64,000 bases of DNA, from positions 620,001 to 684,000 of the forward strand of contig NZ_NEVN01000004.1 of NCBI RefSeq assembly GCF_002261475.1, read 5' to 3'. Numbering within the stretch: position 1 is the first letter of the stretch; each line of letters starts with the position of its first letter. This document shows positions 25,894-34,844 of the stretch, one piece after another. The notes beneath the pieces are model-generated. The model was not told where the DNA came from, made no database searches, and worked only from the letters and a program-made list of their open reading frames with translations. The DNA comes from Bordetella genomosp. 5. GTDB lineage: Bacteria; Pseudomonadota; Gammaproteobacteria; Burkholderiales; Burkholderiaceae_B. A program made the position numbers and the translations under genes.

Positions 25894-27173
25894 TCTCGAC
25901 CACACTTATTTTGCTCCTGGTGCTGATCGGGATTTCCATTCCCGTCGGCGCCGCCCTGGGCGTGCTCGGGCTGATCCTCGACCCGATGTTCTCCATGCTG
26001 CCGCTCACGCGCGCCATGGGCGAGCTGGCGTGGAGCACCAACAACGAGTTCCTCCTCGTGGCGATTCCGTTGTTCATCCTGCTCGGAGAGGTGCTGCTGC
26101 GCGCAGGCTTCGCCGAGAAGATGTACAGCGCAATGGCACTGTGGCTGTCGTGGCTGCCGGGCGGTCTCATGCATGCCAACATCGGTGCATCGACGCTGTT
26201 CTCGGCCACCTCCGGCTCGTCGGTCGCGACCGCGGCCACGGTGGGTACCGTCGCCATCCCGCAGATCAAGAAGTACGGCTACAACGAGCCGCTCTTCCTG
26301 GGCAGTCTGGCGGCGGGCGGCACGCTCGGCATCCTGATCCCGCCCTCGATCAACCTCGTGATCTATGGCGTGCTGACGAACTCGTCGGTGCCCAAGCTGT
26401 ATCTGGCCGGCATCATCCCGGGTTTCCTGATGGCGGCGCTGTTCATGCTGACCGTGGTGGTGGCCTGCATGTTCAAGCCGTCGTGGGGCGGCAAGAAGAT
26501 CCAGGCCAGCTGGGGCGAGCGTATCGCGAGCCTGATTCACCTCGGCCCGCCGCTGGGCATCTTCCTGCTGGTCGTGGGCTCTATCTACGCCGGCCTGGCG
26601 ACGCCGACCGAAGCCGCCGCGCTGGGCGTGCTGGGCGCACTGATCCTGGCCGCCTGGTTCCGCCGTCTGACCTGGACCATGCTGCGCGAGGCCATCGAAG
26701 GCACGATGCGTTCGACCGCCATGATCATGCTGATCGTGCTGGCCGCGGGCTTCCTGAACTTCGTGTTGTCCGCGACCGGCGTGACCGATGCGCTGACGCA
26801 ATCGATCACGAATCTCGGCCTGTCGCCCACCATGATGCTGCTCATCATCATCGTGTTCTACCTGGTGCTGGGCTGCTTCATGGAAACGCTGTCGATGATG
26901 ATCACCACGATCCCCATCGTGGCGCCCATCATGATCGGCCTGGGCTACGACCCGATCTGGCTCGGCATTCTCATCATCGTGCTGGTCGAGGCCGCGCTGA
27001 TCACTCCGCCCGTGGGTCTGAACCTGTTCGTCGTGCAGAGCCTGCGCAAGAGCGGTTCCATGACGGCGGTGATCAATGGCGCGCTGCCGTTCGTGGCCGC
27101 GATGTTCCTGATGCTCGCGTTGCTGGCGTTCTTCCCGGGCCTGGCGCTCTGGTTGCCGCAAGTCTTCAGTTGA
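25890..27173 (+). CDS. dctM: TRAP transporter large permease DctM
   Basis: This 427-residue sodium-coupled transport subunit has about twelve helices. Typical DctM segments are present: FATSGSS-like SATSGSSVATAATVG, GGTLGILIPPSINLVIYG, and LITPPVGLNLFVVQ near the end. It is translationally coupled to dctQ. A GC-rich hairpin follows at 27179-27206, but the operon may continue to the DUF2848 and amidase genes. Confidence 0.94.
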   Translation: MISTTLILLLVLIGISIPVGAALGVLGLILDPMFSMLPLTRAMGELAWSTNNEFLLVAIPLFILLGEVLLRAGFAEKMYSAMALWLSWLPGGLMHANIGASTLFSATSGSSVATAATVGTVAIPQIKKYGYNEPLFLGSLAAGGTLGILIPPSINLVIYGVLTNSSVPKLYLAGIIPGFLMAALFMLTVVVACMFKPSWGGKKIQASWGERIASLIHLGPPLGIFLLVVGSIYAGLATPTEAAALGVLGALILAAWFRRLTWTMLREAIEGTMRSTAMIMLIVLAAGFLNFVLSATGVTDALTQSITNLGLSPTMMLLIIIVFYLVLGCFMETLSMMITTIPIVAPIMIGLGYDPIWLGILIIVLVEAALITPPVGLNLFVVQSLRKSGSMTAVINGALPFVAAMFLMLALLAFFPGLALWLPQVFS

Positions 27174-27178
27174 TCGAC

Positions 27179-27206
27179 ACGGGGCGCCGCCTGCGCGGCG
27201 CCCCGT
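27179..27206. terminator. GC-rich hairpin after dctM
   Basis: A perfect 12-bp stem (ACGGGGCGCCGC / GCGGCGCCCCGT) with a CTGC loop is followed by only TCTT. It may be a weak terminator or RNA-stabilising hairpin that reduces expression of the two downstream enzyme genes relative to the transporter. Confidence 0.55.
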
Positions 27207-27321
27207 CTTCCGGCGCCGCGCGAGCGGCGCTTCGTTTTCCCCGGACACGGCGCATGCGGTGTCCGTTCCAGATACCCCGGGCGCGCCCGTCGGCGCGCCG
27301 CTCACGTTGTGCAGGTGCTAT

Positions 27322-28002
27322 ATGAAAGCGAGTTTCCAAGTCCAGGGCGCCGATGCCCGCACCATCGACATCGATTTCGACCAACTCGTGGTGGCTGGCT
27401 GGGCCGGCCGTGACCGCGACGCCATCGAACACCACATCGAAGAGCTGGCCGCGCTGGGCGTGCCGCGTCCCAGCACCGTCCCGCTCTACTACCGCATCGC
27501 CGAAAACCAGCTGACCCAGGCCGCGCAGGTCCAGGCGCTGGGCGAAGAATCGTCGGGCGAAGCCGAAACCTTCGTGTTCAAGTTCGGCGGCGAGCTGTAT
27601 GTCAGCCTGGCCTCCGACCACACCGACCGCAAGCTCGAAGCCGTGAGCGTGGCCTTCTCGAAGCAGACCTGCGTGAAGCCCGTGGCCCGCGAAGCCTGGC
27701 GTCATGCCGAGGTGGCCGGCCACTGGGACGAGCTGGTGCTGCGCGCCTACATCGTCGAAGGCGGCAAGGAAGTGCTGTATCAGGACGGCACCCTGGCCAG
27801 CCTGCAGAATCCGCTCGACCTGATCCGTGGCTATGCCGGCGAGGCCGGCCTGGCCGAGGGCACGGGCATGACCTGCGGCACCGTGGCCGCGATCGGCGGT
27901 ATCCGCCCGTCCACGACCTTCATCATGGAGTTGCACGACCCGCGTCTGGGCCGTACGCTTCGCCATCGCTATGATGTGACGACGCTGCCCGTCGTGGCCT
28001 GA
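27322..28002 (+). CDS. DUF2848 family protein
   Basis: This 226-residue cytoplasmic protein belongs to the DUF2848 family, whose function is not established. Visible features are PSTVPLYYRIAENQLTQA, GEAETFVFKFGGELYVSLASDHTDRK and GMTCGTVAAIGGI; the overall layout resembles small-molecule hydrolases of the FAH fold. It sits between a TRAP transporter and an amidase in the same direction, so it probably acts on the same imported compound. The start is taken at ATG 27322, because upstream sequence lacks the family's N-terminus. No strong ribosome site is visible. Confidence 0.75.
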   Translation: MKASFQVQGADARTIDIDFDQLVVAGWAGRDRDAIEHHIEELAALGVPRPSTVPLYYRIAENQLTQAAQVQALGEESSGEAETFVFKFGGELYVSLASDHTDRKLEAVSVAFSKQTCVKPVAREAWRHAEVAGHWDELVLRAYIVEGGKEVLYQDGTLASLQNPLDLIRGYAGEAGLAEGTGMTCGTVAAIGGIRPSTTFIMELHDPRLGRTLRHRYDVTTLPVVA

Positions 28003-28070
28003 TCCGGACAGCCTCTGTCGCGTTTCCGATACCGATCATCCAGCTTGCCGCGCGAGCGGCTACCGCCACC

Positions 28071-29426
28071 ATGTATCCCACGCTCACCGACTCCCAGCGC
28101 GCCCTGCAAGACGGGCGCACCACCTCCGCCGAACTGACCGAGGCCGCGCTCGCGCGGGCCGCCGATCCGGCCGGCGAGGGCGCCCGCGTCTTCACGCAGC
28201 TTTACGCCGAACAGGCGCGTGCCGCCGCCCGCGCCAGCGACACGCTGCGCGCGGCCGGCCTGGCCCGTTCGCCGATCGAAGGCCTGCCCATCTCGATCAA
28301 GGACCTGTTCGACGTGACCGGCGGCACCACGCTGGCCGGCTCGGTGGCGCGCGAGGGCGCGCCCGCTGCCACCCGCGACGCGGTCGTGGTGGAACGCCTG
28401 CGCGCCGCGGGTGCGGTGCTGGTGGGCCGCACCAACATGAGCGAGTTTGCCTACTCGGGCCTGGGTCTGAATCCGCATTACGGCACGCCGCGCAATCCCT
28501 GGGATCGCGCCACGGGCCGCATCTCGGGCGGATCCTCGTCCGGCGCCGCGATCTCGGTGACCGACGGCATGGCCCTGGCCGGTATCGGCTCGGACACCGG
28601 CGGTTCGGTGCGCATCCCCTCGGCGCTGTGCGGCCTCACGGGCTTCAAGCCCAGCGCCCAGCGTGTCTCGATGGAAGGCGTGCTGCCGCTGTCGGTCAAT
28701 CTGGACTCGATCGGTCCGCTGGCCGCCAGCGTGAGCGACTGCGCGATCCTCGACGCCATCCTGGCCGGCGAAGATCCCGCAGACGTCCCGCAGGCCGCCC
28801 GTCTGCGTGGTCTGCGCCTGGCTCTGCCCGTGACGATCGTGCTCGACGGCATGGACGATCACGTCAAGGCCACCTTCGATGCCGCCGTCACGCGCCTGGT
28901 CGCGGCCGGCGTGCAGATCGACGAGATCGAGGTGCCCGAGTTCGCGAAACTGGCCGAGATCAACAGCAAGGGCGGTTTCACCGCTTCCGAAGCCTGGGCC
29001 TGGCATCGCGAGCTGCTCGAGCGCGCCGGCGACAAGTACGATCCGCGCGTGCGTACCCGCATCCTGCGCGGCAAGGACATGTCGGCGGCCGACTTCATCG
29101 ACCTGCTGGAAGCGCGCAAGCGCTGGATCGCGGGCGTGTCGGCGCGCATGGCCGGCTACGATGCGCTGCTGATGCCCACGGTGCCGGTGGTCGCACCCGA
29201 GATCGCGCCGCTCGAGGCCAAGGACGAGCAGTTCGGCAGCACCAACCTGCTGATCCTGCGCAATCCCACCTTCATCAACTTCCTGGATGGCTGCTCGCTG
29301 TCGCTGCCGTGCCATGCGCCCGGCACCGCGCCCGTGGGCCTGATGGTCTCCGCGCTCAACGGCGCCGACCGCCGCGTGCTCGAGATCGGGCTGGCCATCG
29401 AGGCGCTGCTGGCCGCTCAGGGCTGA
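28071..29426 (+). CDS. amidase-signature family amidase
   Basis: This 451-residue amidase hydrolyses C-N amide bonds with a Ser-cisSer-Lys triad. Probable residues are K77 (LPISIKDLFD), S155 (ISGGSSSGAA) and the nucleophile S179 (GSDTGGSVRIPS). It is cytoplasmic, with no signal peptide. As last gene of the dctPQM-DUF2848 cluster it probably hydrolyses the transported compound or its product. It is not GatA, because gatB/gatC are absent and the C-terminus differs. A strong terminator follows. Confidence 0.9.
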   Translation: MYPTLTDSQRALQDGRTTSAELTEAALARAADPAGEGARVFTQLYAEQARAAARASDTLRAAGLARSPIEGLPISIKDLFDVTGGTTLAGSVAREGAPAATRDAVVVERLRAAGAVLVGRTNMSEFAYSGLGLNPHYGTPRNPWDRATGRISGGSSSGAAISVTDGMALAGIGSDTGGSVRIPSALCGLTGFKPSAQRVSMEGVLPLSVNLDSIGPLAASVSDCAILDAILAGEDPADVPQAARLRGLRLALPVTIVLDGMDDHVKATFDAAVTRLVAAGVQIDEIEVPEFAKLAEINSKGGFTASEAWAWHRELLERAGDKYDPRVRTRILRGKDMSAADFIDLLEARKRWIAGVSARMAGYDALLMPTVPVVAPEIAPLEAKDEQFGSTNLLILRNPTFINFLDGCSLSLPCHAPGTAPVGLMVSALNGADRRVLEIGLAIEALLAAQG

Positions 29427-29461
29427 GCCCGGGGCGCGACCCACGCGCGCGTCATACACGA

Positions 29462-29493
29462 AGCCCGCCGGAAGCGATTCCGGCGGGCTTTTT
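29462..29493 (+). terminator. rho-independent terminator after the amidase gene
   Basis: A perfect 12-bp stem (AGCCCGCCGGAA / TTCCGGCGGGCT) with a GCGA loop runs into five T. It ends the TRAP-amidase operon. Confidence 0.93.
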
Positions 29494-29524
29494 GTCGGGT
29501 GCGGTATGAGGCCGGGAGCGGGTG

Positions 29525-30478
29525 TCAGCCCAGGAAGGCGCGCAGTTGCGCGACCAGGAACTCCGGCGCCTCTTCGGGCACATAGTGGCCGCAGGGCGCG
29601 ATCACGCCGGTCACGTCGTCGGCCACGCGGCTCAGCATTGTCTCCATCATGCCGCCCAGCGCCGTCTCCCCGCCCATGGCCAGGACCGGCATCGTGAGCC
29701 GCGCACGCGCGTGGGCTTGGTTCTGCTCCATGTCCTGGAACAGCGCGCGGTAGTAACTCGCGCCCGCGCGCCAGCCGCCCAGCCCGCCGTAGCAGCGTGC
29801 GTATTCGTCCAGCGCGTGCGGCTCGATCCATTGCACCCCGGCGCTCTTGGACTGAAACAACCAGCCGAGGAACTCGCGCTCGCGGCCGGTCAGCAGCGCT
29901 TCGGCGAGATCGGGCATGGCGAAGAAGTAGAAATGCCAGTTCTTGCTGATGCGCTGCGGTTCGAAGGCATAGGCCTCCGGCGGCGTGAGGCCGGGTATCG
30001 TGGCGTCGATGAGCGCGAGCTTGTTCAGGGTATGGCCGTGGCGGCTGGCGTAGGCGTAGCCGATCCACACGCCCACGTCGTGACCCACGTAGTGAAAACG
30101 GTCCCAGCCCAGGGATTGCGTGAACGCGTGCAGGCGGTCCGCCGCGGCGTCGGTGTCGTAGCCGCCCGGCGGCCGGTCGGAGTCGCCCAGGCCGGGCGGG
30201 TCGATCGCCACCACGGTGTAATGCCGCGCCAGCGCGCGCATGGTCTTGCGCCAGGCATACCAGGTCTGCGGCCAGCCGGGCACCAGCAGTACCGGTTCGC
30301 CCTGGCCGCCGATCACGTAGTGCAGCCGCTGGCCCGGCTCACCCTGCATGCGATGTTCGAAGTGCGAGCCGGGCTCGTTCAGCCGGCGGCTCGCCCGGTG
30401 GGCGCCGCCGTCGTCGCGCGCGCCGGCCAGGGCGGCGCTCAACGCATCGGTGAGCAGGTCGGTGGCGGCGTAAGTCAT
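29525..30478 (-). CDS. alpha/beta hydrolase, epoxide hydrolase / dehalogenase-like
   Basis: This 317-residue alpha/beta hydrolase has the oxyanion segment VPGWPQTWYAW, a nucleophilic Asp in HYVGHDVGVWIGY (the GHDxG form typical of epoxide hydrolases and haloacid dehalogenases rather than esterases), and the catalytic His in APCGHYVPEEAPE. There is no signal peptide. It is divergent from a LysR gene that probably regulates it. Whether the substrate is an epoxide or a halogenated acid cannot be decided from sequence. Confidence 0.83.
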   Translation of the reverse strand: MTYAATDLLTDALSAALAGARDDGGAHRASRRLNEPGSHFEHRMQGEPGQRLHYVIGGQGEPVLLVPGWPQTWYAWRKTMRALARHYTVVAIDPPGLGDSDRPPGGYDTDAAADRLHAFTQSLGWDRFHYVGHDVGVWIGYAYASRHGHTLNKLALIDATIPGLTPPEAYAFEPQRISKNWHFYFFAMPDLAEALLTGREREFLGWLFQSKSAGVQWIEPHALDEYARCYGGLGGWRAGASYYRALFQDMEQNQAHARARLTMPVLAMGGETALGGMMETMLSRVADDVTGVIAPCGHYVPEEAPEFLVAQLRAFLG

Positions 30479-30557
30479 GGATGCATCCAGGTCGTCATAT
30501 CGCCTTCGATGCTAGCGGCAGGCGCGCGAGAGATCATCGGCGCTGGCGTAATATCAC

Positions 30558-30576
30558 TCATCACTGTCCGTGATGA
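30558..30576. promoter_or_regulatory. palindromic operator just upstream of a LysR gene
   Basis: TCATCAC-TGTCC-GTGATGA is a perfect 7-bp-arm inverted repeat ending 11 bp before the LysR start codon. It directly follows TAATAT (30550-30555 region), a -10-like hexamer. It is probably the autoregulatory site of the LysR protein and may overlap the promoter of the divergent hydrolase. Confidence 0.55.
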
Positions 30577-30587
30577 ATGGAGCCGGC

Positions 30588-31478
30588 ATGGACCTCGATC
30601 TACGAACCCTGCGCATCTTCGTGAAGGTGGCGGAACTGCGCAGCTTCGTGCGCGCCGCGGAGGCGCTGGCCATCACGCAGGCCGGCGCGAGCAATGCGCT
30701 CAAGCGGCTGGAGGCGCAGCTGGGCACGGCGCTGTTGTTGCGCACCACGCGCAGCGTGAGCCTCACGCTCGATGGCGAGGCCTTCTATCACCGCTGCCGG
30801 CAGGTGCTGGCCGACCTCGAAGAGGCCACGCAGGTGCTCACGCGCGCGCGGCGCAAGCCGGCGGGCCTGCTGCGGCTGAGCCTGCCATCCTCGTTCGGCC
30901 GGCACTGCGTGGTGCCGGCGCTGGGCGAGTTCCAGGCCCGGTATCCCAAGGTCGAGGTGGATGTGGGTATCACCGATCGCGAGGTGGATCTGGTGCAAGA
31001 GGGCGTGGACGTGGCCGTGCGCTTCGGGCCCTTGCAGGATTCCAGCCTGATCGCGCGGCCGCTGCGCCGGGTGCGGCGGCGGCTGGTGGCCGCGCCCGCC
31101 TATGTCGCGAAGCACGGCACGCCCGTCACGCGCGACGATCTGGCCGCGCACAATGGCCTCGCGCTCACCTATCACGAGACCGGCCGGCCGCGCCGCTGGC
31201 GCTTTCAGATCGGTGGCGAGCCCTGCGCACACGCGCCGGTCGGCACGATGCGCATGAACGACAGCCACGCGCTCCTCGCGGCGGTGCGCGCCGGATTCGG
31301 CATTGCCCAGATTCACGACTATTACGTGCAGGACGACCTTGCCGAGGGGCGCCTGGTTTCGCTGCTGGACAGCATCGAGCCGGTGCCGGACGAGCTCTTC
31401 ATCGTGTACCCGAAGTCGCGGCATCTGTCGCCGCGCGTACGGGTGTTCGTCGACTTTCTGGTGACGGCGCTGCGCTGA
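30588..31478 (+). CDS. LysR-family transcriptional regulator
   Basis: This 296-residue regulator of the DsdC/GcvA-like LysR branch has an N-terminal winged helix (LRTLRIFVKVAELRSFVRA to SNALKRLEAQLG) and an effector domain with DVGITDREVDLVQEGVDVAVRFG. It is divergent from the alpha/beta hydrolase gene with a palindromic operator between them. The start at ATG 30588 is chosen for the preceding TGGAG; an in-frame ATG lies five codons upstream. Confidence 0.9.
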   Translation: MDLDLRTLRIFVKVAELRSFVRAAEALAITQAGASNALKRLEAQLGTALLLRTTRSVSLTLDGEAFYHRCRQVLADLEEATQVLTRARRKPAGLLRLSLPSSFGRHCVVPALGEFQARYPKVEVDVGITDREVDLVQEGVDVAVRFGPLQDSSLIARPLRRVRRRLVAAPAYVAKHGTPVTRDDLAAHNGLALTYHETGRPRRWRFQIGGEPCAHAPVGTMRMNDSHALLAAVRAGFGIAQIHDYYVQDDLAEGRLVSLLDSIEPVPDELFIVYPKSRHLSPRVRVFVDFLVTALR

Positions 31479-31530
31479 TAGGGGCGCGGGGCAAGCGTGC
31501 GCGCGCCCGAACCTATTCGGCCGTGCAACG

Positions 31531-31564
31531 AAAAAGCCCCCTGACCGTTGCGGTGCAGGGGGCT
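31531..31564 (-). terminator. rho-independent terminator of the minus-strand TRAP operon
   Basis: AGCCCCCTG / CAGGGGGCT (9 bp) encloses a small ACCG/CGGT helix. On the minus strand it is followed by TTTTT. It lies 28 bp past the dctM stop. Confidence 0.9.
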
Positions 31565-31592
31565 CGTGTTCAGCCGAACGGGAAGCAGCGGC

Positions 31593-32894
31593 TCAGAGCG
31601 TCATCTTCGTGGGCAGCCAGGTGGCGATGCCCGGGATGAAGTAGAGCAGCAGCACCGCCACGATCATCAGGAAGAACATCGGCAGGGACACCTTCGCGAC
31701 GTACGGCAGCTCGCGGCCCGTCATGCCCGAGAGCACGAACAGGTTGAAGCCCACCGGCGGGGTGATCTGCGCCATCTCGACCACGAACACGACGAAGATG
31801 CCGAACCAGATCAGGTCGATGCCGGCACTCTGCACGGTGGGCAGCAGCACGCCCATGGTCAGCACCACGATGGAGATGCCATCGAGGAAGCAGCCCAGGA
31901 TGATGAAGAACACCATCAGCGCCATGATCAAACCGAACTGCGACAGACCGAGCCCGCCGATCCATTCCGCAAGCGCGCGCGGCAGGCCGATATAGCCCAT
32001 CGCCAGCGTGAGGAACTGCGCTCCCGCCAGGATCAGCGCGATCATGCAGTACAACCGGGTCGCGCCCAGCAGCGACTGCATGAAGGTGCTGCGCGAGAGC
32101 GAGCCCTGCAGGCCGGACAGCAGCAATGCGCCGACCACGCCCACGCCGGCCGCCTCGGTGGCGGTGGCGACACCCGCATAAATCGAGCCGAGCACGGCGC
32201 CGATCAGCAACATGACCGGGATCAGATGGCGCGATTGCTTGAGCTTCTGGCCGAAGCTCATGCCGGGATCGGCGGCGGGCACTTGCTCCGGATTGCGCAG
32301 CGCCCACCAGGCGATGTAGCCCATGAACAGCAGCGCAAGCACGATACCCGGCACGATGCCGGCGATGAAGAGCCGGGCGATCGACACGTCGGCCGCCACC
32401 CCGTAGACGATCATGATGATCGAGGGCGGGATGAGCAGGCCCAGCGTGCCGGCGCCCGACAGCGTGCCGAGGATCTTGGACTCGGGATAACCGCGGCGCG
32501 TGAGCTCCGGGATGGTCATCTTGCCCACCGTGGCCACGGTGGCCGCCGACGACCCCGACACGGCCGCGAAGATGGCGCAGCCGATGACGTTGGTGTGCAG
32601 CAGACGGCCGGGCAGGCGGTTGAGCCAGGGCGCGAGGCCGCGGAACAGGTCTTCGGAGAGCCGGGTGCGGAACAGGATCTCGCCCATCCACAGGAACAGC
32701 GGCAGGGCGGTGAGGGTCCAGGACGACGAGGCGCCCCAGATCGTGACGGCCATGGCATCGCCCGCGGGGCGGCTGGAGAAAAGCTCCATGCCGATCCAGG
32801 CGGTGCCGGCCAGGGTCAGCCCGACCCACACGCCGCAACCGAGCAGCGCGAAGATCGAGACGACCAGCATCGTGATGACGAAGATTTCACTCAT
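31593..32894 (-). CDS. dctM: TRAP transporter large permease DctM
   Basis: This 433-residue large permease has about twelve helices. SGSSAATVATVGKMTIPEL, GTLGLLIPPSIIMIVYG and ITPPVGFNLFVLSGMTG are the family signatures. The start is taken at ATG 32894, which overlaps the end of the small permease gene by 8 bp; an upstream extension in the same frame is Pro-rich and not family-like. It is the third gene of dctP-dctQ-dctM on the minus strand. Confidence 0.93.
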   Translation of the reverse strand: MSEIFVITMLVVSIFALLGCGVWVGLTLAGTAWIGMELFSSRPAGDAMAVTIWGASSSWTLTALPLFLWMGEILFRTRLSEDLFRGLAPWLNRLPGRLLHTNVIGCAIFAAVSGSSAATVATVGKMTIPELTRRGYPESKILGTLSGAGTLGLLIPPSIIMIVYGVAADVSIARLFIAGIVPGIVLALLFMGYIAWWALRNPEQVPAADPGMSFGQKLKQSRHLIPVMLLIGAVLGSIYAGVATATEAAGVGVVGALLLSGLQGSLSRSTFMQSLLGATRLYCMIALILAGAQFLTLAMGYIGLPRALAEWIGGLGLSQFGLIMALMVFFIILGCFLDGISIVVLTMGVLLPTVQSAGIDLIWFGIFVVFVVEMAQITPPVGFNLFVLSGMTGRELPYVAKVSLPMFFLMIVAVLLLYFIPGIATWLPTKMTL

Positions 32895-33387
32895 AGGTGT
32901 GCTGCGAGGAGGGGGCGGCGTGACCGCGGATGCGGCGGACCAGTTCGTCGACCATCGCAATCAGGAACAGCACGGTGCCGATGGCCATGCTCAGTTGCGG
33001 GATCCAGAGGGGCGTGGCGTCGTTGGACGTGGACACGTCGTTGAACGTGTGCGAATCCAGCGTGAGCTTCACGCTGAAGAACGCGAAGGCCGCCGCGAGC
33101 AGCACGCCGGCCGCCAGCGCGAAAATGTCGAGGCCGCGGCTGGCGCCGGGCTTGAGCGAATTGAGCAGCAGTGTGACGCGGATGTGTTCGCCATGCTTGA
33201 ACGTGCTGGCCAGGGACAGGAAGCCCGCGGCGGCCATGAAATAGCCGGCGTAGGCGTCCGTGCCCGGGATGTTCCATTCGAACTGGCGGGCCAGGATGGC
33301 CGCCAGTACCGACACCAGCACACCGATGGTGCAAAAGCCGGCCAGCAGGCCGGCGGCACCGTACAGCGTATCGAGAAAGCGGCGCAT
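32887..33387 (-). CDS. dctQ: TRAP transporter small permease DctQ
   Basis: This 166-residue subunit has four predicted membrane helices. The helix-2 segment FLSLASTFKHGEHIRVTLLL and SNDATPLWIPQLSMAIGTVLFL are typical for DctQ. It starts 2 bp after dctP and overlaps dctM by 8 bp, so all three subunits are tightly coupled. Confidence 0.9.
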   Translation of the reverse strand: MRRFLDTLYGAAGLLAGFCTIGVLVSVLAAILARQFEWNIPGTDAYAGYFMAAAGFLSLASTFKHGEHIRVTLLLNSLKPGASRGLDIFALAAGVLLAAAFAFFSVKLTLDSHTFNDVSTSNDATPLWIPQLSMAIGTVLFLIAMVDELVRRIRGHAAPSSQHTYE

Positions 33388-33389
33388 GC

Positions 33390-34364
33390 TTACTGCTTCT
33401 TGTAGGCCGCGATGATTTGTTCACCTTCGGAGCCGGCCTTCTTGAGCCAGTCGTCGAGCATGCGCTTGCCCACATCGCTCAGACCCTGCTTGAGCTCGGC
33501 GGTGGGCTGGATGATTTCCATGCCGTTGGCCTTGAGCTGCTCCTTGTACCACTCGTTCTTCTCGCGCGAGATCTTCCAGCCGCGCTCTTCGGCCTGCGCA
33601 CCGGCCTTCTTGAGCGCGGTCTGCGTGGCGGGGTCGAGGGCGTCGAAAGCCTTCTTGTTGACGATGATCGCGTTCTTCGGCAGCCAGGCCTGGGTGTCGT
33701 AGAACTTCTTGATGTACTCGAAGGTCTTGGTGTCGTAGCCGGTCGAGCCCGACGACATGTACGAGTCGATCACGCCGGTGGCCATGGCTTGCGAGAGCTC
33801 GGCCTGTTGCACCGTGACCGGCTGGGCGCCCACGAGCTCGGCGATCTTGGCGGTCACCGGGCTGTACGCGCGCCACTTCAGACCCTTCATGTCGCTGGTC
33901 TGCTTGATGTCGCGGTTGGCGAAGATGCCCTGGGGCGGCCAGGCCACCGCGTACAGCAGCATCATGCCCTGCGATTCGAGCTTCTTCTCGAGGAAGGGCT
34001 TCTGCGCTTGATAGAGCTTGAACGAGGCGTCGTAACCCGTGGCCAGGAAGGGCAGGCCGTCGAGTTCGTAGATGGGGGCTTCGTTGGCGAAGTTGGTCAG
34101 CAGGATTTCGCCGATCTGGGCCTGGTTGCCCTGGACCGCGCGCTTGATCTCCGGCGCCTTGTAGAGCGACGCATTGTTGTGCAGCTGGATCTTGAGCTTG
34201 CCGCTCGACAGCTCATCGACTTCCTTGACGAACTGCGTCAGGTTTTCGACGTGCAGGTTGCTGGCCGGATAGGCCGAGGGCAGATCCCATTTGGTCTGAG
34301 CGATGGCGCCGGCGGAAAAAGCCAGGCCGATGCTGCCGGCGAGCAATGCGATGCGTTTGAACAT
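33390..34364 (-). CDS. dctP: TRAP transporter solute-binding protein DctP
   Basis: This 324-residue periplasmic binding protein has signal peptide MFKRIALLAGSIGLAFSAGAIA. The mature protein starts QTKWDLPSAYPASNLHVENL. The segment MKGLKWRAYSPVTAKIAELVGA contains the Arg that usually binds a ligand carboxylate, followed by VTVQQAELSQAMATGVIDSYMSSG. It lacks the cysteine pairs of the other DctP in this window, so the two TRAP systems are different paralogues. The ligand is unknown. Confidence 0.92.
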   Translation of the reverse strand: MFKRIALLAGSIGLAFSAGAIAQTKWDLPSAYPASNLHVENLTQFVKEVDELSSGKLKIQLHNNASLYKAPEIKRAVQGNQAQIGEILLTNFANEAPIYELDGLPFLATGYDASFKLYQAQKPFLEKKLESQGMMLLYAVAWPPQGIFANRDIKQTSDMKGLKWRAYSPVTAKIAELVGAQPVTVQQAELSQAMATGVIDSYMSSGSTGYDTKTFEYIKKFYDTQAWLPKNAIIVNKKAFDALDPATQTALKKAGAQAEERGWKISREKNEWYKEQLKANGMEIIQPTAELKQGLSDVGKRMLDDWLKKAGSEGEQIIAAYKKQ

Positions 34365-34844
34365 AGGGTGGATCCTTCGTGCTGAGACTAGAAGAACCGC
34401 TTGCGCGCGAGCCGGCGCGATGGCGGTTTGTTACCAGGAGAGGAGCCGGGCGCCGAACCTGCGCGCGCCGTCGAAAACGCTGCAATTCTATGTTGAGGCC
34501 GCGTGCGACAGCGCTGAAAAAACGCTGTTTTGCGGGTAAGTCCTAACGTTGCACGCGCCTCGATGCTTCAGGCATCAACGTTCGACACCGATGCGCGAAA
34601 TCGGGTGACCCGATGCGAATGGCCGTCCCGCGAACCGCACCGGCGTGCCGCCGCGATGGGCGTTGCCGGGCTCCCGTCCGGCGCATGCCGCACCGCGACG
34701 GTGAAGAAACTGGTGCGCGCGCCTCGAACGACCGCGATCGAGGGAAAACCATGAGGCGTTTCCCGGTTTCTGAGTCGTTATTTTGTTGATGAAACGTTGA
34801 TAAATTATTAGTATTTCGCCATTGAAGGGCTGGCGACGCCAGTC
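34365..34844. other. 480-bp divergent control region, no gene
   Basis: This stretch separates the minus-strand TRAP operon from the MarR-like gene and shows no credible gene. Its right end (34776-34820) is AT-rich and carries a possible promoter, TTGATG (34786-34791) and TAGTAT (34809-34814), 17 bp apart. It also has a direct repeat GTTGATGAAA / GTTGATAAAT (34785 and 34796) that could bind a regulator. The middle is ordinary GC-rich spacer. Confidence 0.45.

Noticed and set aside
34530-34754. Small open frame in the TRAP/MarR intergenic region
   Set aside because: No ribosome site, no family resemblance, and codon use unlike neighbouring genes.
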